Shown here: positions 43,818 to 56,008 of the stretch, one piece after another
How the letters are laid out: each line of letters starts with the position of its first letter
Position numbering within the stretch: position 1 is the first letter of the stretch
From: Holothuria scabra
Lineage: Eukaryota; Echinodermata; Holothuroidea; Aspidochirotida; Holothuriidae
Length of the DNA stretch: 64,000 nt
NCBI GenBank assembly: GCA_037179385.1
Contig: CM074188.1
Coordinates: 18,927,318 to 18,991,317, forward strand
Direction of reading: 5' to 3'
Translations under genes and position numbers: made by a program
The notes under the pieces: model-generated
The model's database searches: none
What the model saw: only the letters and a program-made list of their open reading frames with translations
What the model was told of the DNA's origin: nothing

Positions 43818-46671
43818 TTGTTAGTCTGGCTTTAAGCCTTTTACCAGCTGTATCATACTTCTTTCACTTGCTTTTTGCCTTGGGATCTGACAAACTTTCT
43901 CTCTTGCTGTAGCAATCCCATCCTGGTCCTTGATCTAGTTATTAAACCTGAAGTCATTATCATCTTCTAGGCTATACCAATTCATCATAAGTTCTGTACA
44001 ATTATCCACATCCTTGGCACCCTCCCTCCATCATCACCATAGATAGAGATACCTGCATTCCATAAAGATAATATGGCCCTTATTGGTACTAGCCCTGAGC
44101 AATGAAGGTGAATCAACCATGGGAAGGTTGATTATTGCCAGTTCAATTGTTTGCTTTCTTCTTCCACATGTCCTTATATGAGGACACCCCATTCACATTC
44201 AAGTGGTTCCAGACATGTTAATTTAATCACCTCAGTAGTCTTATGTTGTAAAAGTCCTTTGCTTCGTGAATAACAGACACAGGACTTGCTTGGAAGTGCT
44301 GCATGACATTTCTACTGTGTGTGTACTCACTGTATCAATTGTAAGAAGGTTGTGAGAGTAGTGAGTCAAATGTGCATCATATTCCTTTGAATTGTGGTGC
44401 ATGAGTGTGCCAAAATTATCCAAATGTTGCATCAAAGCAGGCCCAATAGGTGTGGCATAGGTGAGTCATATTCTACAGGGAAAGTTTATGAAACGTTGAG
44501 TCAATTGCATGAACATGGAGGTGGTACATCAGTGCAACATGACTAATGAAACATTGAACTTACTACCTTGTCAGGAGGCAATTAAATATTGAACTACCTT
44601 GTCAAGGGGGCTGAGGGTTAAGTCTTACAATTTATAATTGTGAAATAGCCAAAGGATACAGGTCTTTAGCTAACAATACTATCCTCTTGTTTTTATGGGT
44701 CAGCTGATGTGGTGGTTTTTTATTTTTTTTTTTTTTGTGCTGCTTGTCTGATGACAGATGTTAGTGAAAGTTTACATGAATAAGGAGTTCATTTATTGTT
44801 TGATTTTTAAGTTATTTAGCATCTTAACTCCTCTCAAATTCTCAAATGAAATCCTTTTGGTAAAACTGGATGTAATTTTGTAGTATATAGAAAGGTCATC
44901 AGAGAGCGCAGACCAAAAGGAGAAATAACTCGCCGCTTGTGCCAGTTCCTTTCTAAAAATGAACTTTTATTGGAGATGATATTTTACTCGATTAACAAAA
45001 TGTCACCAGTTGCTCTAAAGTTGTACTTCCAAGGAAACAGGAACGTCTCTGCAAGACCCATTAGGTTGATTGTGCAGGGAAATTAAAAGAGTGTTTTGAC
45101 AGAATCTTAGGGAAGTTTTCAAGCTGTTTTTGAGAATGAGATTACACTAGATGACTCAACAGCCTCTGTCACACTCTGTGCCAGCTCCTGAATTCCATGA
45201 AATTGATTTGAGAGGCTCTGGTAACAAACTGATGACAGTATTTAAGGTTCACTTCTTGTAATTTCTTCAATCCAGCCTGAGGAAGAAAAGATTATCTCCA
45301 GAGAGTGGGAGGTCAAAGACTGATTAAAGCGGCATATTGAGTTGATATGTGTGTTGGAGGGTGCTGCCACATCACTATAATCCATCATTTTAACATTATT
45401 GGTCAGGTTTCACATTCAAAATTTATGCAAAAGTTTCAAGTTTTGACTTTCTATCCTGGCTTGTAACGGTTTTGTGCTTAATTTGTTCATGCTTGGTCAA
45501 AATTTTTTCAAAACTGAATTAAATACTTAGGCTACTCTGTCACTCACAAAACCATTAGTGGACAATGAAGCTGAAAGGAAGCATTGGCGACATGGCCGCA
45601 CCCTCTAACAACCCTTGGTAAGTTATCAGTATCAATTATCTTTGTGAACAGAAGTAATTTTACTGTGGGGTAAGAGGGGAAATTTGCCCCCTTCCAGGTT
45701 TAATTCTTGCCCCACACTTGCTCCTCAAAGTTAGGTCAGTTAGGAGTTGGGTTAACCAAAAATACTATACCTCTCCAGAATCTTAATTCCGCATCCAGAT
45801 ATATTTCTTTTTAAACCTCAGAGCTAATTTTGAGGGATTTCCCCTCTGGACGCCCATCCTCACCCAATTTTTTTTTCTCCCAGTGTTATCCTTTGTCCAC
45901 AGTTTGCCCTTCCAATTGGGACATTCTGGCAATGCCACTGGTTTTGAATGATATGGGGTTTATCTCAGTTTGACCATGTGTCTCTCTTCAGTATGTGAAT
46001 CTACAGGTTTTTGAAAAAAATTGTGAATTTTATGAGCCAACTCAAGGTAGCACTTTAAATGCTTAGCTCAGACTAAGTGAGGTATTGGAATTTGGATCTC
46101 CAAAGGCTACCAACATTGACCTTTTGAGAACTGCCTTGGTCTTGTGGTCCCACACTGTTTGGGTTAGAGTTTTGAGCATGTAAATATAGGGAGCTGACAT
46201 GTAAGTGTTATTACTCCTTATAATAATAAAACAACCTCATTTAAGTACCCCTGGGAACATTTTACTTACTGGCTACAGGGTGAAACAAATTGTTACTGGG
46301 ATTTCTTGTGTATTTGATGAAAAGGGACCATTGTAAGTGTGAATATTTGGCATACTAGGTAGAACAGAGGAAATTGGTTCTAATTGGCAATAAGGCTTTC
46401 TCACCCAGGAGAAGAAGGATTGTAGATCTATTGAAGATTTTTGACAAGTTTGCCAGTAGTGGCCATGAACTGAAAATAAATGTGTGGCTGGTGTAGCTAT
46501 GAAATACAAGTTTGATGACTTTATGAATGGATCTTGGAAAAGAGGTATAATATTTGCTCCAGTGACCACTGACTGACATTGAACTTTGCTTAGCGTGTAG
46601 TGAACAAATTGTGAATGTACAGGTGTGGGGGACTTATTGATGTGAGGCTTGTTTTGTTTGGTAAGGGTTCT
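43818..46671. other. No gene recognised
   Basis: Includes a run of 14 T at 44723-44736. All frames are 64 codons or shorter except the 98-codon minus frame at 46273-46569, which has no recognisable domain. ATTCTGGCAATGCCACTGG near 45924 resembles a CAGTGGC-type TIR end, but I could not find its partner. Confidence 0.45.
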
Positions 46672-47055
46672 TTAAAGGGCAAAAGCAGTCAACCCAATCC
46701 TTTTTTTTGAAGCAGCAGCCATATCCCACAGATTTCTTCTTTCTTTTCTTGTCATATCTCTTATGATATTTCATGACTTAAGGTAAAGAGCAGCTCCCCC
46801 CCCCCCCCCCCCCCCCGAATTTATGTTGAAGAAAAAGCTAAATAGCACAATTTTCTTCTTATTTCTCTTCAAAGTATCTTCCATTGCATTTCATGATTTA
46901 ACTATTGCAAATTCAAGGTAAACCAAGCAGTTCTTTCTAGTAAATTTCACATTTGAAGAGAAAAAAACATTGTCACATGACTCACAACAGCCAATCATGA
47001 AACTGGACAGTCTACTACACATCTTCAATTTGGGATGGCTGTTCCTGCTCTTTAA
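46672..47055 (+). mobile_element. Family D MITE, longest copy (TTAA ends, C21 run)
   Basis: TTAA at 46672-46675 and 47052-47055. Inverted ends: TTTAAAGGGCAAAAGCAGTC on the left and TTTAAAGAGCAGGAACAGCC as reverse complement of the right. The interior has two related blocks, ATTTCTTCTTTCTTTTCTTG with CTTATGATATTTCATGACTT before an uninterrupted run of 21 C (46796-46816), and TTTTCTTCTTATTTCTCTTC with CATTGCATTTCATGATTTAA after it. So the first half seems duplicated. The right half has AAGCAGTTCTTTC, AAATTTCACATTTGAAG, TTGTCACATGACTC and GCCAATCATGAAAC. This copy shows the family's true ends best. Confidence 0.85.
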
Positions 47056-47072
47056 AGAGTTACTTACCTAAA

Positions 47073-47215
47073 TTCCATAGTTTAGGGAGACAAAAATATT
47101 GTGACATGACACTCAGTAGCCAATAATGAAACCTACCAAACTTCTACACAAATTTCCAAGTTAATTGTGGTATCTACATTGGGGAGACTGCATTTTTACT
47201 TTATTAAAATGAACA
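47073..47215 (+). repeat. Family D, adjacent 3'-half fragment
   Basis: Eighteen bases after the previous copy: TTTAGGGAGACAAAAATATT, GTGACATGACACTCAGTAGC, CAATAATGAAACCTACC, ACTTCTACAC, GGGGAGACTGCATTTTTACT. The order matches the right half of copy 2. Either a second insertion or a local duplication. Confidence 0.6.
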
Positions 47216-48626
47216 GATTAATGGAAATTATGCTGCTCTCTCATTGTATTTTGCCATAGCTCCCTCTACTTTTCCTGGTAGATTGGTTCAGTGTGTTAGT
47301 AGTAACTACAGTAATCCAATGCTTGAATGAATTGATGCTTGCATTATCTTAGTCACAGTTGAAGGACATGATCCCCTGTACATCAATCATAGTAACCTTT
47401 ATCTATTCTAAATAATGCTTCCTCTCCTTCCATTTGAAAAGATGATTGGTGTACTTCAGTTGCATACTATGTACTGAAAAGATATCATTAACAACCATCA
47501 TGCCCCTTTTGGAAATTTTAACCCCACTATGGTCTCAAAAGATGCAAGGATATTCTTTAACACATAGTGAATGATATCATATGACATCCTTTAAGGTAAA
47601 GACTAAAAGATACTAATAATATTTTAATTTTTAAAATATGTTTTCTTGAGTTGCATCTTATTTCTAAATGTCAGATAAAGCTTAACCAGCAGGATGTTAT
47701 GAGGAAGCCAACCACAGTGTATTTCCCAGCCTACTCAAAACACACATCATTAAATGGCAGATAAATCCTCTGTATAATACTTGTGAATATACGAGGTTGT
47801 CACAGCCACTTAATATGAAATGTTTTCCGGTGAAAAGCCAGTGAATGGTTTCTGTGAAAACCATTTTTGGATGCCTTGGTGGAAGTTCATTTCCTGAGTG
47901 TTGTCCGTTTGACATATGTTTGTCTCTACATAGCAGGTGTAACTGTTCATTTGGATTGACTTGTAAGCGTCTGTAACATATTGTTGGTATGTTCATGGTC
48001 CTTAGTCTTGATGAGTTTATTTTGACAAAGTATCATTTTAGGGATTAATCCCTTTGACCCTCAACATTGGCAGGAAATTGATCACAATTTCTGTTTTGTC
48101 ATTTAGGATGTTATTCCAACTGAGGTTTTAGGGAAAATTTAACTACAGTCTTACATGGTGGCAGACCCATAGTCAGACAAGGAGAGAGGGATGGGTGAAA
48201 AATAGCTTCCATATGGTACAATGGGGGAAAAAATTTTGTAGGGGATAAGTCATAGTAAACTGCATATCAGCGAGGGTAGTGACAATTGTTTGTATGTGGG
48301 AAGTTTATAGGGTATTCACCTCTTGGACTCCCTGCCCCCTTCTTGTCTACCCTTGACTATGGGCTTGGTTCTGGCACAGTGGTAAAATTGAGATTTACCT
48401 TAAATGACTTAAGATTTACTTGATGTTGATCGGACCCTATTCAAAATCAGTATAAAATTATGGTTATTCAAATGAAAAAAGGAGGACTACAATATTTTAA
48501 GACAAAGGAAGCATTTGTTTTCAACACTACTCAACCTCAATCCCACTGATTGGACCAAAAACTGCCCTCCAACCAACAGCAAAAGAATTTGGAGGGAATT
48601 TTCATTATCTGGGATGATGCATTCCT
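47216..48626. other. No feature recognised
   Basis: The minus frame at 47697-47996 (99 codons) is unrecognised. No shared repeat detected. Confidence 0.45.
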
Positions 48627-48908
48627 TTGAAGGCCTAATTCTCACACCCCAACCAGTTCCAATTCTCCTAACCTACTTTAATAAACCCCTCTCACAACTC
48701 ATCCTCATCCAGACTCAATCTCAGTTTATTGCTTCTGGGTGAGAATGCCAGACCTCAATGTGTGATCAGTATAGTGCATGCTGTATAATATGAGCTGTAG
48801 TACCTCGTGTTTGTTGAACTTGCTGTTGATCAAACAGCTGTGCCAATTGAGAATTTCTGTGGACTATGACTGAAATTGTAGTTTGGGGTGAAAGTTGACT
48901 GCCTTTAA
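48627..48908 (-). mobile_element. Family A MITE, copy 6 (inverted, slightly shortened)
   Basis: From AAGGCCTAATTCTCACACCC through AGTTCCAATTCTCCTAACCT, CTCAATCTCAGTTTATTGCT and GATCAAACAGCTGTGCCAATT to AATTGTAGTTTGGGGTGAAAG and CCTTTAA. The left edge reads TTGA and the right TTAA. About 282 bp; the element's middle has several small deletions. Confidence 0.8.
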
Positions 48909-51900
48909 ATAATGGAATCCATCTTGTAGCATAAAGATGCCAGATATTTTGTACTTGAACATTTTCTTCTAATTGTGCTCTTGAGAGTAGCTGAAGCCAG
49001 TTCATGCACATTATTATTCCTCATGGTTCCATCTTTTCCTTGCTACCTCTTTCCCCAACCCCAGTCCCCCACTCCTTTCTGCTTCTGTTTCCATTTCTAT
49101 TAATGTTGAAGTACCATTATGTGGGGTACCAGTACAAAGAGTATCATCATTTAAAAGCAGTCTTTTTAAGGAGAACCTCAACATGCTGTAAATTAAGTTA
49201 ATCTCTCAACAATAGTTTAGTCATATTCAGTTGCTGTCATATCACTTGTTACCAGTACAAATATTCTAATAACTGGAACACAGCCAGTTTGATAAAGCTT
49301 TAATCACCTTAGTATTAAATGAAAAGGGACATTAAATCAATGAACCTTGTTTGAACTCAAAATTAACTTGTAGTTTAGGGTATTGTTTTAGTGTTGATAG
49401 TTGTGTGGGAGTAACAGTAAATTGGCTCAGAAGACCTTTTCACAGAATTGATTGGAAATGGTCTACATCCCACCCAAGATTTTGTTCTTAATTTAGGATA
49501 AAAAGATGAATACTACAAGGATTAGGGTGATATAATGACCTTAATGAATTAAGAAAGTTGTGTATTTAATCTTTAAATTGTTCACGAAATAAATTGACAA
49601 GGCAGCCAGTTGGCCATTATTTTATTACTTGGGAGTCTAAAGCCCGGTGCCCAGTAGCCCACCGGGCGGACGAATTTTTCGTCCAGCTCATCGCTGCGAA
49701 AAAATTAACATCTGCCGGCGCTGGACACCAAATCTGTTCTTACGGAAACTTCATTTACATAACTCTACGTAGATTGGTTGAAGCAAGGCTGTTAATGTTT
49801 ATTTAACAGGCAAACACTTGTACCATTGTACAACAGTGCACGGAGTCACTGTGGTCGATGTTATTTGACACTGGTATTGTGTGGTACCGTGCAAGCATAC
49901 ACACACAGCACAGCGGTTAGTTAAGAACAACCGATCCCACAGCCACAGGAAAAGATAGTTCAATACTTTTCAACAAAAGATTACTGTTTTTGAATCCATT
50001 CTTTGATGAAAGTTGTTATTGTATGAAAGAGGCTGTCCATGATCAAGACTTCCATCTAAATTAAAAGCTTTTTATGGACGTAAAAAGCCTGTTTTTGTTT
50101 AGTTTAAACATCGTTGGGTTCAACTTAGCATTGCCAAGATTTAGTCTTTGGGCACCGCCTACCTCAGGAGTAGACCAATTGTGGTGAGTGCTCATGAATA
50201 TTAAGACTATCAACTTTTGGACTCATTGAACGGAATTTCTGACCATCGCTGGCAGGCTCCGAGGGGCGGCAGCGTAAAGGGGGCTGCAGCCACAGAGGTG
50301 CTACGCAGGCTGGGTGCCCAGTGGAAGACTTTTTGCCCACATTTCTCAAGATTTCACACAAATCCTTCTTGACTTTGAAATTGCAAAAGTTAGGGTAAAT
50401 AACTTACAAAATTCTGCGATATGCTGCCGTTTGCACCTTTTCATGATTTGGGGGTGCACACCATGTGATTCTTTGAAAGGATATTTTGGTGACATCTTGT
50501 GGTTTGAGCCAGCTAGGTGAAATACACATTTCAGGCATTCTCCATTTGGCGAGTTGTGAAACACTATCAAAGTGCTAAGACAATGTTTCTACTGATGACT
50601 AACACTGGTTGCTAGAATAAGTAACCTGGAAAGAAGCCATAAAAGTTTTGTTTCATAATTTGCAAGCACCCAAACCTTTAAAACCAGGTTAAATGAAACA
50701 GTGTAGCTGAGTCACTTCATCCATGGTTCAGATATTTATGAAAGGATACAAAACTGCTGTGTCATCTGATGCTTACCTCCCTCTTCCAATGCCCCACCCA
50801 TTTGCAAAACTCTCAAAAAATTAGCCTCTTCTCATTGATTGAGCCCCATTGACTTACTTAATTGGCTAGTGCAGCCCCCTACAGCAAATTTGTAAGATTC
50901 TAATCAAGTGACATCATATACCCAATACCCTTTAAACACCCCAACATTTTTAAAACCTTCATAAGTTGTCACCAGAAGGGGAATTACTAGATAAAGTCCC
51001 AAATTTGTGAATTACCTTTTGTTCACACAACATGTATAAAATGCTTTAACTTGAAAAATGTCAGCAAAACAAAATTATTCACTCTCCTAACAACTTCTTA
51101 ACATTTCTTAATGTGTTCAAGAGTGTCCAGTGGTGCATATGAGTCACTGCTGCAATAAACTGGAGCAGAGTAGACTAGCACTTTGAATAAACTTGGGTGC
51201 ACCCAACAATACATACAAGTGCCATCGAGTATAGAAGCTTCCACGCTCTTAGGCATAAAGGGGTCTATATTTTCCAAAGGCATTATCCCTGGCTCAAAAC
51301 TGAAACCAGATTGGTACGTTTTCAGATCTCCTGAAGGTTCATGGATGACCTTAATTTTCCTTACAATTTGCTTAAATATTGCACCCATGTACATATGACT
51401 TTCATCAAATTTTCAAAAAGTTCCAAAAGAAATCTCCTTTGTTCCATCAGCATGTGAATTATCTGAATTAAATTCAGTATTTTCTATTAATATTGGCTCA
51501 AATTTTGCAGCTGCAACAAAGGTTGATGAAATATTCAAATATTTTTCAAAGGAGAGGGCCACACACTCTTCTTTTCAACCCCTCCCCTTCAGTGGTGGGC
51601 AGACAGCATCCTGCCTAGTTTTTGGACATGTTATGTCAAGTAGGTAGGATATTGCAATGTTTGAGCTAATTATACTTCTCATAAAAATGAATACCATCAG
51701 TGGGTCCATGACCATAGTGGGCCTTGAATATCTTTTTTTCTCAAAAGCTTGAGATTGCTAGTGACAATATTTTTTTTTAAGTTTTGGTATGTCTCGGTCA
51801 GGAAATGGAACCCTTGGCCGGTTTAGAGTCAGATGCTCTATATGTACACCATGCAAACATCTGGTCCTCAGCTCTACAGAATTCATTACTAAGAGAAGCA

Positions 51901-52236
51901 GTAATGATTTTATTGGTATAGTTTCTGTTATCATGCTTGACACTTACCCCTTGCTTCATGTTATTTTTTTTTGGGGGGGGGGCAGGGAGGGGAATCTGTG
52001 CCACCCAAATGTCTAGATACCTGAAATCTTGGCCGTGCACTCTTTACTTGGCATGAGTGATGTGAAAACATTTCGTCAATTTTTTTTAAAGCAGGTACAT
52101 TGCAAGGTAGTTCCTTCCATATTGATTATGAACTGGACAACAAGTTGTTCCAAGACTACAAAGTCAATTTGAATTTATTGGGATAGTTACATTCATGTTA
52201 GCAGCATTCACTCGCCTAGCTGTTAATTCTGAATTC
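48909..52236. other. Long unannotated stretch with a GC hairpin
   Basis: A perfect 8-bp stem, GCCCGGTG-(10 bases)-CACCGGGC, lies at 49641-49666. CGGTGCCCAG inside it is opposed by TGGGCACCG about 500 bp downstream (near 50150), so 49640-50165 could be a decayed TIR element. G10 occurs at 51973-51982. Frames up to 98 codons (51098-51394, minus) are unrecognised. Confidence 0.4.
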
Positions 52237-52406
52237 TGCAAGTGTGATTGCATGCCATCAATCACCTTAAATCACTGTGAGGAGTGCTATTTGTTGCACA
52301 CCTAGGTGAAAGATTAGAGCCCATGTAAATCAAGTAAAATTTAATATAACAGTAAACCTGCCACACTCCTTAACTTTTTGAGGAGAGTCATTTGTTGCAC
52401 ACCTGG
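52237..52406 (+). repeat. Family E dispersed repeat, copy 2
   Basis: Pairs with 433-600. Words: TGCAAGTGTGATTGCA, AAATCACTGTGAGGAGTGCT, TTGCACACCTAGGTGAA, TAAACCTGCCACACTCCTTA and TTTGTTGCACACCTGG. The internal CACACCT duplication is better preserved here than in copy 1. Confidence 0.7.
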
Positions 52407-55078
52407 AATCTACATCGCCCCGCATTACCACCTAAATGCAATCCCTACCTAGTCGCAGTAAGTCTCTGGCAAGCTTCTAATAGCGTAGTAGTACCTGGTG
52501 ACCTCCTGTCAAGGTCACGTACATGATGAGGTCATCTTTCCTGCTTGCCTGTCAAAAGATTGCACACAGTTTTGACCTGGTTTTTTTCCCTTCGGAAATT
52601 CAAGACCTCAAAAAGGCTTTATTTTTCTCCTCTGCACCTTAGTGGTAAGATATTCTCAAAAGAGCGAGGTATAAACTACACTTTAAGAATGGGTAATGCT
52701 TACATATATTGATTTTTAAGTAAGCCTGTTGTCATGTTACTGCCAGAACAATGTTGTATGTGTGATGAATTTTTCAAACCTTGATTGCTTTGAATTGTGA
52801 CATTTTACCCAGGGACCAGTTGACGATATTCTGTAGCAGATGGCATATTATACTGGCATTTGTTCCACAATTTGTCTACAGTTAAACCTTTTATCTCCTT
52901 CCTGTGCTTGTAGCATTGATGTATGTAGCAGCCTAGAAATGAAACTTAGCCATAGGGCTGACCTTTGGACCCTTGTTTGCATAAAGGGTTGTCTTGATTT
53001 CCCGCAGAAGCCAAGGGGTTCATTGTCACGTTTGAGCAGCGTTTCAAATCATTCTGCAAAATAGATATTACCGTATCAGATGAGTGTGGTGATAAGGTTG
53101 CAGACTGAAGTGCTTTGGTATTGTAGATCTTATCACAACCTGTTTTCTATTGGAGCAATACACTCTTTGCAGAGTTGACACAACTACCATTAATCGCCAT
53201 TCGGATGTTTGGAATGTTAGCACAGAGGACAAATTGTGGATTGATAAGTCAATTTTGCTTCAAAACAAATCTTGAGAACCAAAGGATAGTCCTCAATTCC
53301 TTCAGTTTTTTATTTGGAAATAATCCAGCAGTGTTTTGATATAAATGGTTTCAATGTGATTCGGCTGTTTGTATCCACTTGCAGGTATGTTGCTTCTTAA
53401 TGTAACATATTGTATGTTCAATGATAGGTGCGTCATTGATTTACTTCATGTGCTTAGGCCACGCTGAGCTGCATGATGGCATTATACTCATGTGCTACTA
53501 TTACACCGTTATTGATGTAACTGGATGCCATATACAAGGTATTTAACAATCATTTAAAGGCTTGCCTTTTGGCAAAATAATCACATGCTCAGCAACTCAA
53601 AATAAACTAACCATTTGCTTGAAGTTAGGTTCACATTTTAGTCTCTGTTCATCGTAATATTGCATTGCCTACAACATTTATTGGTCCAGGACCATTTAAA
53701 AAACTAACTCAACGGTCTGGGTAATTACGACATCCTTTTGTGTGTCTTAATGATTTCATCACATTATGTGAAAGAAGATGGTAGTACATACAATTGAGAT
53801 CATGGAATTTTGTTAATGAAGGGGCTTTTAGGGAATGGGGATCAGTTGGGAGGAATTGGAGGCTTGTCCCCCCCCCCATCCATGACATTCAGCACTGATC
53901 AATAATTATTAATAAAAGTCATTTTAATGTAAAATGATCTCTTTTAAAATTTGTCTAACAATACCCCCTAATGAAAAATGTGTTCTCGAGGACCATTATA
54001 TACAGAGCTAAAACTGGCAGTTCGAGGCCTCAGTGATTTGGTCTCAGTTTCCATAGAAGCGGAACTTCTACATCACCCTCCATACTGTTAAGTGCATCTG
54101 CTCTATTGCAGGTGAGTTGTAAGAGTATTCTGTGATAAGGCAACCCTTCTTTTTCAATAGTATTAAGGAACACTCCTGCAGTGTGAAATGAAATAAAGAA
54201 ATACATAAAATATACAGAGAAAGTCTTGTCAATTAAATTTCAAAAATGGCAGCCCACTTTTTGTATTATTTCTGCTTGATTTTCTTTTCTGTAAAGGAAA
54301 AACGTTTTTCAGATTTTTTCCTGTGCACAAGGTTTCAATTGAAGATTTCTCTGCCTACACATTCCTGTTGCAGCTTGTGTCATTGAAGCGCTTGTTGTAA
54401 TGTAATTAACACTTCGCATTCAATGTGTTACCTGACACATGAAGAGAACTCACAGCATGATTTCCTTAATTTACTGAATAATTGACAGCAATTTGCAAGT
54501 AAAGGATCCATCTAATACTCTTAAGAACAAATGATTTACAACAACGTGTTTGGGCTAAAACATCATTGCTTCCCACTTAATTTTTGAATATTTATAGTAT
54601 TCTTCTGAAGATTCCCAAGTTAACATTTGTACATTGACTTCTTTCCTCTTGTCTAAGTTTATTGAATATTCATATCCTGTATGTTTAGGCTGTTTTAAAA
54701 TTAAGTTTTGGCCTTCGTAATTTGTGTTCTTTTGGGAAGTCATAATAGGTGTGGATTAATTACGGATTTCAGGTTGTGGATTAGAATTTTTAAAGAGTTC
54801 TTCCTGTCTGCACATCCCAAAGAGGGCGGTGTCATTAGAGAAATGATGGATCACATCGAGCAGGACATAACAAGTATTGAAAAGCCATTTTGCTACACAA
54901 ATTCCTTCACAAATTTGTAACGCATGCAGTTTTTGATGTTTTGCTATAGACAGCAGGAACTGATAAAAGAGAAAGATTGTGCATGTTGGTGCATTTGCCT
55001 ATTTAAATGTGACACATTGCATGTAAACAGGATATCTGAATAAGAGGAGCTTTGTGGTTTGTTATTATTCCTCTTAAA
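52407..55078. other. No gene recognised
   Basis: Contains TCAAGGTCA near 52510 (an estrogen-related-receptor-like half-site, isolated) and a C10 run at 53868-53877. Frames up to 74 codons have no recognisable domain. Confidence 0.45.
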
Positions 55079-55207
55079 AGGTCCTTTGAATCACCAAAGG
55101 TCAAACTGCTAAAATCTTGGAATAACATATATTTAGAAAAGAAAACCTTTATGAATCTCATACTTCTTTTTAGGTAGGATGATGATGGTCCCTAATAGGT
55201 GAGGGCA
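55079..55207 (+). repeat. Relic of one 145-bp minisatellite unit
   Basis: Aligns with the array at 6314-7790: TCACCAAAGGTCAAACTGCT, AAAATCTTGGAATAACA, TTTATGAATCTCATAC, GGTAGGATGATGATGGTCCC and TAATAGGTGAGG correspond to TCACCAAAGGTCAAAGTCTG, AAAGTCTTGTTAACACA, ATTTCATATGTGG and GGAGATGGTCCCTAATG. About 125 bp survive as a single unit, so the repeat also exists outside arrays. Confidence 0.7.
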
Positions 55208-55363
55208 TCATGATCGAGCTTCAAACCTAATGGATTGATGTCATGCAATATTAATTTGGAGGCAAAGCAATGAAGCACATACAGTGAGTTCTCCAGTAAC
55301 CATTTTTGTCGTGGTGAACTTCCCCAGAATAAACTAAAGGGCCTGCATAAGGAGTCTGTCTAC

Positions 55364-55526
55364 TCAATGTTCCCAAGGTTTGATGTTCCTGGTTTGTGTA
55401 TATCTCGATGATTTGCCAACGATTACAAGGTTTGTTATTCCCAAAGTTCCATGTTCCCAGAAGTGCGGATGCTCCCAGGCTGCAGGAACATTGAACCTCA
55501 AGAACAGCAAACCTTGGGAACATTGA
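55364..55526. repeat. Fold-back with 25-bp arms (TGTTCCCAAGG)
   Basis: Left arm 55364-55388 begins TCAATGTTCCCAAGGTTTGA; right arm 55502-55526 is its inverse with one mismatch in 25. The spacer repeats the theme (CCCAAAGTTCCATGTTCCC, TGCAGGAACATTGAACC). Outside the arms GGGCCTGCATAAGG and CCCCTGCATAAGAC lie symmetrically. Minus-strand frames of 85 to 96 codons cross the structure and are not genes. Probably a small fold-back element; no target duplication identified. Confidence 0.7.
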
Positions 55527-56008
55527 CATAGTCCCCTGCATAAGACCTTCATTGCATGGACAGAAAATGTTGCTTTCACTTTGTTTAGAGATTTTTGCAT
55601 TGTGTAATTCAAGTTAAGCACCAGATTCTAACCCTTTTGCATCCAGTCCCCTGGACCCCTCCCCCACACCCTTCCCCAGAGTGGCAATCAGTGTCATCTG
55701 CCAGTTTGGACACAAGCACCTGCACAACATTTGAAGCTATGGGGAACACTGAAATGTTTTGCATCCTTAGAATGAAGCGTGCATAGCTGTTAGTCGCATC
55801 AATTTCCTGTCTGTATTTGTTGGTGGAAGAGCAAGGATCGGTGTTGTGTTTTTTCCTCTGGTGGTTTCTGTACTATGATGTTATTAAAGGTGTATGTTGT
55901 TTTGGGCAGAAGTCAAATCAAATTTAATGTCATATGATGGACAGATGGAACCTTGAACCTTAAATCTACATTCCCCTTCTTAATCATCTATTTGTATGTT
56001 ATACTTTT
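55527..56008. other. No feature recognised
   Basis: A C-rich segment near 55645-55678 is the only compositional feature. Confidence 0.4.

Noticed and set aside
45580..45930. Possible TIR element ending in ATTCTGGCAATGCCACTGG
   Set aside because: The right end resembles CAGTGGC-type TIRs, but GGCGACATGGCCGCACC at 45588 is not a convincing partner and no duplication flanks the pair.
55251..55621. Minus-strand frames of 85 to 96 codons
   Set aside because: They lie across the TGTTCCCAAGG fold-back and have no recognisable motif.
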